Positions 16,170 through 26,077 of a stretch of DNA of 33,305 bases are shown one piece after another. Each line of letters starts with the position of its first letter. Positions within the stretch are counted from its first letter, which is position 1. The stretch covers positions 1 to 33,305 of the forward strand of contig JAEZIU010000316.1 in NCBI GenBank assembly GCA_023436485.1. The letters run 5' to 3'. A program made the position numbers and the translations under genes. The notes under the pieces are model-generated. The model did no database searches and was not told the DNA's origin. It saw only the letters and a program-made list of their open reading frames with translations. This stretch comes from Bacillota bacterium. Its GTDB lineage: Bacteria > Bacillota > Clostridia > Acetivibrionales > DSM-1351.

Positions 16170-19100
16170 ATGGGTCAAAATACAAAAAAGTATTACCCGC
16201 TAACACATGCACAAATGAGAATATGGTATTCCGAAAAGATTTTTAAAGGCTTTGGTTATGAGAATATATGCTTTGTTGCGAGCTTTAATGAACCAATGGA
16301 TGAACAACTGCTTGAAAAGGCAATAAACTTATTAATTGAGAAAAATGACGGGATCAGGATTAGGATTGTTGAGACAGAATCCGGAGATTGCAAACAGTAT
16401 TTTTCAGACTACAGGTTTACAAAGATTGATACGGTCTATTTTACTGGTGCTAGTGCGGAAGAAGAGGCAGTAAAGTTTTGTAATGATCAAGCGAGTAGCC
16501 CCCTGAATATATATGATTCAGACCTTTTTTACTTCGCAATAGTACACGTCAATGGAAACATAAGAGTACTATTAAAAACACATCATATTATAAGTGATGG
16601 TTGGGCAATGAGCATTATGGCAAATCAGATTGTAGAATATTATAAATGTATAAGTGCCGGAAATGACAATATACATGGTAAACGATGCTCTTACCTTAAT
16701 TATATCTCATGGGAAAAACAATATAAGGAGTCTGAGAAGTTCAGAGAACATGCAAAGTTTTGGCATGAGAAGTTTGAAACAATACCTGAAGAGCTCAGTA
16801 TAGAGCCTTATAAAAAATGGGATAAGGACGATTATAATTCTGACAGAAAAGTATATATCCTACCTGCTGACCTGACTTCAGAAATTCAAAAATTCTGCAA
16901 ATCAAATCATACATCGGTGTTCAAAATATTTCTTGCGTCGTTGTATATATATATCTATAGAGTTACTTCCAGAGAAGATATTAGTATAGCAGCGCCAATT
17001 TTCAATAGATTTGAGGAGTGGCAAAAGGATACTATAGGCATGTTTGTCAGTACCGCAGTCTTTCGATTAAATATAAAAGGAGAGAACTCTTTTCAGTTCC
17101 TGTTGGATTTGCTTAGAGATGAATTAAAATCAGTATTAGCAAACCAAAGCTATCCTTATGATCAGCTTGTATACGAATTAAGAAATAAGTATCAAAGTAA
17201 AAATGATATTTCTCTTTATGATATTCTTTTTTCGTATCAAAATGCGGAATATTGCAGTGAGGTAGATGATGTTCAATGGCACTTCTGTGGTCATGTACCC
17301 AATTCTATTGCTTTCCATCTCAGTGATAGGGGATTAAAAGGATGTTTGAAGTTCGAGATTGATTATAGGACCTCATTATTCGCAGCAAGTGACATTGATA
17401 GAATCTATAGATGCTTGATCAACATCATTAAGGATGGAATGAGCAATACTACCAAGAAAATTTCTTTACTTGAACTTCAAGATGAAGATGAAAAGAGGAA
17501 ATTGTTAATTGATTTTAATGCTACACACAGAGATTTTCCGCAGAATAAAACCATACACCAGCTTTTTGAAGAGCAGGTGAACAGGAGCCCCGACAACATT
17601 GCTGCTGTCTTTAAAGATAAATTTATTACTTATGCAGAACTAAACAAAAAAGCAAACAGTCTGGCTGCCAGGCTAAGGCTGTCAGGGGTAAAGCCCAATG
17701 ATATAGTAGTATTAATGGTGGATCGCTCTATTGATATGTTGGTAGGGATCATGGCTATATTAAAAGCTGGTGGAGGTTATTTGCCAATAGATCCGCAGTA
17801 CCCGCTAGATAGGGTTAACTTCATGGTAGAAGACAGTAACGCACACATGCTTCTTACCAAAAGGAATATAGCTAAAGATCTAAACTTTAGTGGAGAAGTA
17901 TTATATGTGGAAGATGATGACGTATACAAAGAAGTGAATCCTATAGAAAATGTCAATAAACCTGACGATCTAGCTTATATCATATACACTTCAGGTTCTA
18001 CAGGAAAGCCGAAAGGGGTCATGATAGAGCACCGGGCTGTAAACAACTTTATTACCGGTATGACAGACCGAATAGATTTTAACTCACAAAAAACTATATT
18101 AGCGGTTACCACCATATCCTTTGATATTTTTGTGCTTGAGAATATTCTTCCACTAACGGTAGGCATGAAAATTATTATTGCTGACGAGAAAGAACAGATA
18201 GACCCAAGGGCACTGAATCATCTAATAATTGATAAAAATGTTGACATGCTGCAAACCACGCCTTCTAGAATGGAACTTGTATTGTCAGATGAAACAGGAC
18301 GGCATTCACTTAGAACTGTGAAAGAAATACTGGTGGGTGGAGAACCTATTACTGATAATCTATTAAACAGCCTCAAGGCTGCAACATCAGCTAAAATATA
18401 CAATATGTATGGGCCTACAGAAACTACCGTATGGTCAACCTTAAATGAACTTACAAATACGGACACTATTACGATTGGTACTCCTATTGCAAATACCCAG
18501 ATATATATTGTTAATAATGAATTGCAAATGCTGCCGATAGGTGTAGCAGGCGAATTGTACATCGCTGGAAGCGGACTTGCCAGGGGTTATCATAAAAGGC
18601 CAGAGCTGACAGCGGAAAGATTTGTACCGGTTAACCTTGATAATGGAACATGCAATCAAGGTGGTTTACGCTTAATGTACCGTACAGGAGACCTAGCCAG
18701 GTGGCTTGCAAACGGTGAGATAGAATTTATCGGCAGGATAGATAACCAAGTGAAGATAAGAGGCTACAGGATAGAACTAGAGGAAATCGAAAAAGTCTTG
18801 GTTGAACATGAAAAGGTCAGCCGCTGCGCAGTTTTGGTAAAGAACCTTCCAGAAGGAGATAAGAATCTGGTAGCATATTATGTATCTGATGAAGAAATAC
18901 CCCTTTGGGAATTAAATTCTTTTCTCATTAAAAAGCTTCCGCACTATATGGTTCCAGGTTCATTTATACATCTTGAAACGTTACCTTTGACCCCAAATGG
19001 TAAACTGGACAAAAACCAATTGCCTGATCCTTCTTCCTGCCTATACAGCAGTCACAAAGAATATATCGCACCTGAAACCATGCTTCAAAAGAATCTAGCC

Positions 19101-19904
19101 GAGATATGGAGCAAAGTACTTAGCAAGAACATATTGGGTGTGAATGATAATTTCTTTGAAATAGGTGGAAACTCTTTTTCCTTAGTGATAATGCATTCAA
19201 AAATTGATAAGCTTTATCCGGACAAGGTTTCCGTAGCAGATGTTTTTGCGAACCCTACAATAGCAAAGCTTTCAGATTTCATTTCCAGCCAGTTAATAGA
19301 TGAAAACAAAGCTATAAAGATTCCTCTGCTAGAATTACCAGAAAAATATTTTTCAGATGTGAGCGTTGATACCGAAGCAGACACTTTAGTAATCAACCCT
19401 GATAATGAATTATGCGATAAGGTATTGCTTCAATGCCGTAAGTATAATATTAACCTATCAGATTTTGCACTGGGCATTTACCTTTACCTTCTTTTAGAAG
19501 CGGCAGAATGTAATAGTGTTTCGACCCATGTCTTATCCGGTAGTGAAAATGAAGTACGGCAGGTAAGCGTTGATCTTGATAAGGTATCCAGCATGGAGGA
19601 GTTATTACTGCAAGTCAAGCTTGCATACAATTCACCAAGCATTAATTCTACTTATAACCTCCGGAAAATTATGAGTGCGGGTGTTAAAAAAAGTAAGACA
19701 GAGATATTACCTGTCTTTATAGATAATATACAAATAAATAGCCGGTTGACTGAGTTTTATGATGTTGTATTTAAACTGGATAGCAAAATGAGGAACTTTA
19801 GTTTTTACTTTGATTTTAATACTCAGAGAATCGGAGAAAAAGCTAGGAAGGCATTGGTGTTGGGCTACTTGGAGCTAATTAAAAATGCTGTAAATGATAA
19901 TTAA
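16170..19904 (+). CDS. NRPS: C - A (glycine code) - PCP - partial C domain
   Basis: The protein has 1244 residues and SD AAGGTGG. The condensation domain (about 8-440) has HHIISDGW with H138, H139 and D143. The adenylation domain (about 465-965) has YTSGSTGKPKG, YGPTETT, YRTGD and NGKLDK. Aligning to GrsA by eye, I read the ten-residue pocket as D-I-L-Q-L-G-M-V-W-K, close to published glycine codes. The PCP carries GGNSFSL with the phosphopantetheine Ser1002. The last roughly 200 residues resemble only the C-terminal half of a condensation domain and lack HHxxxDG. Because the gene opens with a C domain and is the first synthase of the operon, it may condense an acyl starter or an amino acid from elsewhere onto Gly. 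The product would pass to the downstream KS. Domain calls are secure; substrate is a prediction. Confidence 0.92.
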   Translation: MGQNTKKYYPLTHAQMRIWYSEKIFKGFGYENICFVASFNEPMDEQLLEKAINLLIEKNDGIRIRIVETESGDCKQYFSDYRFTKIDTVYFTGASAEEEAVKFCNDQASSPLNIYDSDLFYFAIVHVNGNIRVLLKTHHIISDGWAMSIMANQIVEYYKCISAGNDNIHGKRCSYLNYISWEKQYKESEKFREHAKFWHEKFETIPEELSIEPYKKWDKDDYNSDRKVYILPADLTSEIQKFCKSNHTSVFKIFLASLYIYIYRVTSREDISIAAPIFNRFEEWQKDTIGMFVSTAVFRLNIKGENSFQFLLDLLRDELKSVLANQSYPYDQLVYELRNKYQSKNDISLYDILFSYQNAEYCSEVDDVQWHFCGHVPNSIAFHLSDRGLKGCLKFEIDYRTSLFAASDIDRIYRCLINIIKDGMSNTTKKISLLELQDEDEKRKLLIDFNATHRDFPQNKTIHQLFEEQVNRSPDNIAAVFKDKFITYAELNKKANSLAARLRLSGVKPNDIVVLMVDRSIDMLVGIMAILKAGGGYLPIDPQYPLDRVNFMVEDSNAHMLLTKRNIAKDLNFSGEVLYVEDDDVYKEVNPIENVNKPDDLAYIIYTSGSTGKPKGVMIEHRAVNNFITGMTDRIDFNSQKTILAVTTISFDIFVLENILPLTVGMKIIIADEKEQIDPRALNHLIIDKNVDMLQTTPSRMELVLSDETGRHSLRTVKEILVGGEPITDNLLNSLKAATSAKIYNMYGPTETTVWSTLNELTNTDTITIGTPIANTQIYIVNNELQMLPIGVAGELYIAGSGLARGYHKRPELTAERFVPVNLDNGTCNQGGLRLMYRTGDLARWLANGEIEFIGRIDNQVKIRGYRIELEEIEKVLVEHEKVSRCAVLVKNLPEGDKNLVAYYVSDEEIPLWELNSFLIKKLPHYMVPGSFIHLETLPLTPNGKLDKNQLPDPSSCLYSSHKEYIAPETMLQKNLAEIWSKVLSKNILGVNDNFFEIGGNSFSLVIMHSKIDKLYPDKVSVADVFANPTIAKLSDFISSQLIDENKAIKIPLLELPEKYFSDVSVDTEADTLVINPDNELCDKVLLQCRKYNINLSDFALGIYLYLLLEAAECNSVSTHVLSGSENEVRQVSVDLDKVSSMEELLLQVKLAYNSPSINSTYNLRKIMSAGVKKSKTEILPVFIDNIQINSRLTEFYDVVFKLDSKMRNFSFYFDFNTQRIGEKARKALVLGYLELIKNAVNDN

Positions 19905-19963
19905 CGAAAAATCACATTTAACATATGGAATTAAAATAACTAAATTTATAGGAGGCTATAGTT

Positions 19964-21229
19964 ATGAGCAAAATTGCATTTATTTTCCCGGGACAAGGGT
20001 CACAATATGTAGGAATGGGTAAATCCATTTTTGAAAATTTTCAGATTGCCCGGGAAGTTTTTGAGGAGGCAAATGATAGCCTAGGTTTTGATTTAAAGAA
20101 GCTTTGCTTTGAGGGGAATTTAGATGAGCTTTCAAAAACCGAAAATACTCAACCGGCTATTCTTACCACTAGTTTTTCTGCATTTAAAGTTTTTATGCAG
20201 GAAGTCGGCATTAACCCTAGCTTATGTGCAGGACACAGTCTTGGAGAAATTACAGCTCTATCTTGTTCAGGTGCAATAAAGTTTTCAGACGCGGTTAAGA
20301 TTGTCAGACAGCGAGGGAAATTTATGCAGGAAGCAGCTGCAATGGGCATGGGAGTTATGGCAGCCATATCAGGTATGGATGTGACACTAATACGTGAGGA
20401 ATGTGAAAAAGCCAGTACGGCAGACGACATTGCGGTTATATCAAATTACAATTCTCCAGACCAAACAGTAATTTCAGGAAATAAAAATGCAGTGAACAAA
20501 GCGTGTGAGAACCTTAGTAGTTTGGGAGCAAAAGTTATTCCACTAAATGTAAGCGCACCCTTCCACAGTCCTATTATGACAAGTGCAGCTACAAAGCTGG
20601 AAGAAGAATTGAAAAAATATAGCTTCTCGGAGATGAAGTATGCAGTTGTTTCAAATGTAGATGCAAAACCTTATCAGAACTTAAACGAAATTGTAGACAG
20701 ACTCAAGGCCCAGATGATAATGCCCGTACAGTGGCAGGAATCCATAAAATATCTTGTTGCACAAGGCATAGAGACAGCTATAGAAATTGGTCCTAAGAAT
20801 GTGCTTACAAAACTTATGGCTAAAAATGCAGGATCCATAAAAGCATATTCCTGTGAAAAGGAAAATGAAATAATTGATCTGAAAAATAGCTTTGTGGCTG
20901 ATACTTCAAATCATAGGAATGCTGATTTTGGGGCTACGGTTGTGACAAAATGCCTAGCTGTGGCTGTCTGTACCAAGAATAGTAACTGGGATAATAAAGA
21001 ATATGAAGAGGGAGTCGTCCTCCCCTATAAAAAAATTCAGCAAATGCAGGAGATAATAGAAAATGAGGAAAGACAGCCCACTATTGAAGAAATGACAGCA
21101 GCTCTGGAAATGCTGAAATCTGTATTTGCAGTGAAAAAAGTCTCTATGGAAGAAAGAGTTAGGAGATTTGAACAAATTTTCGAGCAGACAGGAACAAGAA
21201 ATCTTTTTTCTGACTATAAAGTTTCGTGA
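19964..21229 (+). CDS. Free-standing (trans-acting) malonyl acyltransferase with C-terminal tail
   Basis: A FabD-like domain covers about 1-300: FPGQGSQ, active-site GHSLGE with Ser92, and catalytic His201 in SAPFHSP. The context fits malonyl-CoA:ACP transfer. The two downstream PKSs have no AT domain, so this enzyme should load them in trans, the hallmark of trans-AT PKS clusters. About 110 extra C-terminal residues, absent in FabD, include a Glu-rich helical segment (QEIIENEERQPTIEEM) that may bind the synthases. SD AGGAGG. It sits between the NRPS (59 nt) and the first PKS (34 nt to its chosen start). Confidence 0.92.
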   Translation: MSKIAFIFPGQGSQYVGMGKSIFENFQIAREVFEEANDSLGFDLKKLCFEGNLDELSKTENTQPAILTTSFSAFKVFMQEVGINPSLCAGHSLGEITALSCSGAIKFSDAVKIVRQRGKFMQEAAAMGMGVMAAISGMDVTLIREECEKASTADDIAVISNYNSPDQTVISGNKNAVNKACENLSSLGAKVIPLNVSAPFHSPIMTSAATKLEEELKKYSFSEMKYAVVSNVDAKPYQNLNEIVDRLKAQMIMPVQWQESIKYLVAQGIETAIEIGPKNVLTKLMAKNAGSIKAYSCEKENEIIDLKNSFVADTSNHRNADFGATVVTKCLAVAVCTKNSNWDNKEYEEGVVLPYKKIQQMQEIIENEERQPTIEEMTAALEMLKSVFAVKKVSMEERVRRFEQIFEQTGTRNLFSDYKVS

Positions 21230-21263
21230 GAAAAAATGTATATTTGATAGAAAGGGTAGTTAT

Positions 21264-24200
21264 ATGCAAAAAAAATTGTTGAACTTTAAAGGAATAGATT
21301 TCGAAACGGATCATAAAGAAAATACTGCCACGATACAAAACATACCCAAGAAGGATATTGCAATTATTGGTATATGTGGAAAATTTGCCGATAATTCAGA
21401 TGTAAATGAGTTTTGGGATATGCTTATAAATGGGAAAGACAGTATTCGACCATTCCCGAAAAAAAGACAGCAGGATGTTGAGGAGTATCTAAGGGCCATA
21501 GGCTTAAAGGATGTGAAGGTTGACTATCATCTAGGCGGTTTTTTGGAAGAAGTGGATAAGTTTGATTCAAACTTCTTTTCGATATCACCAAGAGAAGCCA
21601 GTTTGATGGATCCGAACCAGAAGCTTTTTCTTGAAACAGTATGGAATGCAATAGAAGATGCCGGATATGGTGGTAAAAAACTCTACGGAACAAAAACAGG
21701 TGTTTTTTTAGGATACAGTACAGATTTTGGAGAAGAATACAAAAAATTTATCCAGGCGATGGATCCTGATGCCGCAGAAATAGCAGTTACAGGTAATATT
21801 AAGTCAATTATTTCCAGTAGGGTTTCTTATCTATTGAATTTATTAGGACCCAGTATCGTTGTTGATACAGCTTGTTCTTCTGGACTTGTATCTGTACATA
21901 TGGCATGTAGATCCATTCGAAGCGGAGAGTGTGAAGTTGCTATTGCAGGAGGCGTTAAAGTTTTACCTTTGCCTATAAAAAGCAATGGAAAAACAAAGTG
22001 GGGGATTCAAATAGTGAACGATATTGAGTCTTCCTGCGGTAAGACAAAAACTTTTGATGATGACTCAGATGGTACGTTAATCGGTGAAGGTGTTGCCGCC
22101 ATTATATTGAAGCCCTTGGGGAAGGCACTTGAAGATAAGGATAACATTTATGCAGTAATCAAAGGAAGTGCTATAAATCAGGATGGCAGTTCTATCGGTA
22201 TAACGGCACCTAATTCAAGTGCACAGGAGGAAGTACTATGTGCGGCATGGAAGGATGCAGGTATTGACCCTGAGACCATATCTTATATAGAAGCACACGG
22301 AACGGGTACTAAATTGGGAGATCCTGTTGAAATCAGCGGTATTCAAAGGGCATTTAAACATCACACGAATAAAAAACAATTCTGCTCCATAGGAACTGTA
22401 AAAGCCAATATAGGGCATCTCGATAGCACTTCTGGAATGTCTGGGCTAGTTAAGGTGATTCTATCCCTCTACCATAAACAACTTCCACCAAGTATTAATT
22501 TTAGTAAGCCCAATAAAAAAATTAATTTTATTGAATCGCCTATATATGTAAATGATTTGCTGAGGGACTGGGAAACACCTGGTATACCCAGAAGATGCGG
22601 AGTAAGCTCTTTTGGCCTTAGCGGTACAAACTGCCATATAGTACTTGAAGAAGCTCCACATAGAAACTCGGAGAAAAATTGCAATAGTGAACTGAACGTA
22701 TTCACAGTATCCGCAAAAAGCAAGGAGACATTAGATAACATTATAAGGAATTACATTGATTTTATAGGGGCGGAAGATGTGCCTCCACTCGAAGATATGT
22801 GTTTTACCGCAAATACCGGGAGAGGACATTACAGTTACAGGGCTGCAATCATTGCAGGAGATTTGGAGCAATTAAGAGAGAAACTTGTCCGGATACGCGA
22901 CTGCGGATATACATATGACGGAATTGCTAATGTATTTTACGGTTGCTGTAAAGTTGTGCAGGATAGAAAGGAACTCAAATGTCTAGGAGAAATAACGGAC
23001 GGTGAAAAGAGGGATATAAGTAGTCAAGCGGATTCCAAAGTACATGAGTTGGTATCCTTAGGAGCTACGGAGGAACGGCTAAAGGAGTTGTGCAGCTTGT
23101 ATATCAAAGGTGCTGATGTGGAGTGGGATGACTTCTATAAAAATAGTAGCTTATCAAGAGTAAGCCTACCGTCATATCCTTTTGAGAAGGTACGACATTG
23201 GGTTGAAAAGAGCTTTAATATGGGTCAAGCGGAGAGCCAATCACAGAGGTTCTTTGATCATCCGCTTATTGATGCTTGTTTGGTTAAGTCTATGAACCTT
23301 GAGGTGTATAAGACCGTATTTAGTGTTGACAAGCATTGGGTGTTAGGTGAACATAAAGTACTTGACAGGTATGTTGTTCCGGGTACCACCTATATTGAAA
23401 TTGTGAGCGAGATATTTAGAAGGAGCTATTCCAGAAAATCTGTAGAACTGAATGACATAGTATTTCTTTCTCCTTTATCATTGGAAAAAAACGAAACTAA
23501 AGAAACCCATATTATTTGTAAGAATTCCGGCGAATACATTGAATTTAATGTTACAAGCAAGGATTCAAATACGGATAAGTGGACAGTCCACATGGAAGGA
23601 AAAGCAGTACTTAAGGAACCTAGCCACAAAAGTGTAATTGATCTGGATGAGCTAAAGTGCCGTTTTGAAGTAAACCAACCTTTAAAATACGGAACAAACC
23701 TAATGGAATCTGTTTCACTTGGACCAAGATGGAATAATTATGAAAAGGTATATGAAAAAAATGGAGAGTATTTTGCCCATATTCAGATACAGGATGCCTT
23801 TATCTGCGATTTGCCATCATATGGAATGCACCCTGCATTGATGGACTGTGCAATAAACGCAGCAAACCCAGACATGAAAGACGGTTTCTACCTTCCATTC
23901 TGTTATAAAAAGTTAAAAATTTATGGCTCAACTCCCCAATCTTTTTATAGTTATCTGAAACGTAAAGATACACAAAATCGGAATGGAGAAACGGCTGTTT
24001 TTGATGTTGTATTTGTGGATAATCAAGGAAGTGTATTTGTGGAAGCTCAGGACTATACAATAAAAAAGGTCAGGGTAGATGAGTTCAAAAAAGCGGGGCA
24101 TAAACACAATAACGTTTACCATCAGGTTTACTGGACTAAAAAAGATATACCAAAGCATACTTCACAAATGGAAGGAGCTACTGTTCTTGTCTTCAAAGAT

Positions 24201-26036
24201 ACTGCAGGTATGGCACAGGAGGTCATATCAAGACTTACAGTGCTAGGAAAAAGGGTTATCGAAGTAGAGGTTGGCGACTGCTTCTACAAGATTGGAGAAG
24301 ACCGATACTCCGTAGGTAGTAATCAAGAGGATTATAAAAAGCTCTTCGATGAATTAGCATTGGATAGCTTACCACTTGTAATTCACTTATCAACTCTTGA
24401 TAGTGACATTACTATGGAGAGTCTTGAACAACTGGAAGAATCTCAGGCAAGAGGACTTTACAGCTTATACTACTTGGTTAGAGCTATGGTCAGTAACAAG
24501 CTTGTAGAGAATTCCAAAATAATCTTGATTTCGGACTATGCTGGAGCTGAAGCGGGAACAAGTAGTCGGGTAAAGCCGCATAATGCCTCTATGGCCGGAT
24601 TGGCAAAAGTGGTAAAAGTGGAACATCCTAACCTTACCTGCAGATTTATTGATATTGATCAAAACACTACGGCAAATCAAGTAATACAAGAGTTGATGGT
24701 AGAAAATTCTCCATTCATGGTAGCTTATAGGGATGGGGAAAGGTATCTCGAAGAATTGGGGCCAATGCAGCTTGAACCAAAGCTGGAGGATACCGATGTA
24801 AAGGAGGCTGGAGCTTATATCGTTACTGGGGGGACAGGAGCACTTGGACTTGAGGTTTGTAAGTTTCTTGCTTCAAAGGCGAAAGTGAAGATTGGGCTAA
24901 TAAGCCGCACTTGTCTTCCAGACAGGAACCAGTGGGATGAAACAACTGATGGGAAGCTAAAGTCAATAATCAATTCTATCAGAACGATTGAATCCTTGGG
25001 CTCAGAAGTGGTAGTGTATAGCACTAATGTAGAGAACTATATTGAAATGGAAACAGTACTAGAGGATTTTAGAAAAAAATTTGGTAAGGTTCATGGTATT
25101 GTCCACTGTGCCGGGGTTGCAGGAGATGGTTTTGTATTTAGGAAAGATGAAACTGTGTTTAAAAGTGTTATCCTTCCTAAAATAAACGGAACATGGGTGC
25201 TTGAAAAGCTTACCAGGAATGATAATCTTGACTTTTTTGTGATGTTTTCATCTGTTGCATCTGTAATTCATCTTGCCGGTCAAGGAGATTATACTGCTGC
25301 CAATTGTTATATGGATGCATTTGCAAACTATATGCACAAGTTAGGCAGAAATGCTGTAGCAATTAACTGGCCTCCTTGGAAGGAAGTGGGGATGGCAGTA
25401 AACTATCATCTTGACGTGGATAAAGGTGCTTTTATGGCAGTTACAAATGCCGAAGCGAGGGGATTGCTTGAAGATATTATTTTAAGTAATGCATCTCGAG
25501 TTATCGTCGGCAATATTAACTACGATTATTTTGAACCTTTAAAAGAGTACTACTTAATCAATAGCAATTTAAACCAATCAATACAGCAGAAGAAACCTTC
25601 TGCCCTCGATAGTAAAAATCCTGAACGTGAGAATGATTTAATTATTACAGGTAAGGATGAAAAATCGCTGAGTGAAATTGAGCGTAATGTGTCCGGGGTA
25701 TGGGCAAAGACTTTGCGGTTGGATAAAATCGATATCTACGACAGCTTTTATACAATGGGCGGTGATTCGCTGATGGCAACCGTATTGATTAGGGAAATGG
25801 AGAAGGTATACCAGGGTGTCATCGACATCACAGATGTTTTCACATATCCTACAATATCGGATATGTCGGAATATATTGAACAGAAAACGAATAAGAAAGA
25901 ACAAACGAACACTCCGACGGGAAGGCTAACACTGGCTCAGATTGTTGATATGCTTACGCGGAATGAAATATCACTAGAGGAATCCGATAGGATGATAAAG
26001 GAATTAGAGGAAAAGGAAATGTGGCAATTGCGATAA
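21264..26036 (+). CDS. trans-AT PKS 1: KS - linker - DH - KR - ACP - docking
   Basis: The protein has 1590 residues. The start is ATG 21264 with an AAAGGG SD; the frame is open from 21168 but would overlap the acyltransferase gene. The KS (about 30-455) is complete: C204 in DTACSSG, H345 in EAHGTGT and H385 in NIGHLD. A KS-to-DH linker has no AT. The DH (about 675-960) has H697, but the HxxxGxxxxP motif carries Asp701 in place of Gly; MDCAIN holds the second catalytic Asp. The KR (about 990-1420) has TGGTGALG and Tyr1343 in GDYTAAN. The ACP has GGDSLMA with Ser1502. The C-terminus (from about 1550) is a helical docking-like tail. It should extend the glycyl chain by one malonyl unit with keto reduction; dehydration depends on the altered DH. 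Confidence 0.92.
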   Translation: MQKKLLNFKGIDFETDHKENTATIQNIPKKDIAIIGICGKFADNSDVNEFWDMLINGKDSIRPFPKKRQQDVEEYLRAIGLKDVKVDYHLGGFLEEVDKFDSNFFSISPREASLMDPNQKLFLETVWNAIEDAGYGGKKLYGTKTGVFLGYSTDFGEEYKKFIQAMDPDAAEIAVTGNIKSIISSRVSYLLNLLGPSIVVDTACSSGLVSVHMACRSIRSGECEVAIAGGVKVLPLPIKSNGKTKWGIQIVNDIESSCGKTKTFDDDSDGTLIGEGVAAIILKPLGKALEDKDNIYAVIKGSAINQDGSSIGITAPNSSAQEEVLCAAWKDAGIDPETISYIEAHGTGTKLGDPVEISGIQRAFKHHTNKKQFCSIGTVKANIGHLDSTSGMSGLVKVILSLYHKQLPPSINFSKPNKKINFIESPIYVNDLLRDWETPGIPRRCGVSSFGLSGTNCHIVLEEAPHRNSEKNCNSELNVFTVSAKSKETLDNIIRNYIDFIGAEDVPPLEDMCFTANTGRGHYSYRAAIIAGDLEQLREKLVRIRDCGYTYDGIANVFYGCCKVVQDRKELKCLGEITDGEKRDISSQADSKVHELVSLGATEERLKELCSLYIKGADVEWDDFYKNSSLSRVSLPSYPFEKVRHWVEKSFNMGQAESQSQRFFDHPLIDACLVKSMNLEVYKTVFSVDKHWVLGEHKVLDRYVVPGTTYIEIVSEIFRRSYSRKSVELNDIVFLSPLSLEKNETKETHIICKNSGEYIEFNVTSKDSNTDKWTVHMEGKAVLKEPSHKSVIDLDELKCRFEVNQPLKYGTNLMESVSLGPRWNNYEKVYEKNGEYFAHIQIQDAFICDLPSYGMHPALMDCAINAANPDMKDGFYLPFCYKKLKIYGSTPQSFYSYLKRKDTQNRNGETAVFDVVFVDNQGSVFVEAQDYTIKKVRVDEFKKAGHKHNNVYHQVYWTKKDIPKHTSQMEGATVLVFKDTAGMAQEVISRLTVLGKRVIEVEVGDCFYKIGEDRYSVGSNQEDYKKLFDELALDSLPLVIHLSTLDSDITMESLEQLEESQARGLYSLYYLVRAMVSNKLVENSKIILISDYAGAEAGTSSRVKPHNASMAGLAKVVKVEHPNLTCRFIDIDQNTTANQVIQELMVENSPFMVAYRDGERYLEELGPMQLEPKLEDTDVKEAGAYIVTGGTGALGLEVCKFLASKAKVKIGLISRTCLPDRNQWDETTDGKLKSIINSIRTIESLGSEVVVYSTNVENYIEMETVLEDFRKKFGKVHGIVHCAGVAGDGFVFRKDETVFKSVILPKINGTWVLEKLTRNDNLDFFVMFSSVASVIHLAGQGDYTAANCYMDAFANYMHKLGRNAVAINWPPWKEVGMAVNYHLDVDKGAFMAVTNAEARGLLEDIILSNASRVIVGNINYDYFEPLKEYYLINSNLNQSIQQKKPSALDSKNPERENDLIITGKDEKSLSEIERNVSGVWAKTLRLDKIDIYDSFYTMGGDSLMATVLIREMEKVYQGVIDITDVFTYPTISDMSEYIEQKTNKKEQTNTPTGRLTLAQIVDMLTRNEISLEESDRMIKELEEKEMWQLR

Positions 26037-26077
26037 CATGCCCATAAATTAACCTTTAAAGAAGGGAATGAGTAAAA

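Noticed and set aside
21168..21263. N-terminal extension of PKS 1 from 21168
   Set aside because: It overlaps the end of the acyltransferase gene in another frame and shows no homology-like sequence; ATG 21264 has an SD.
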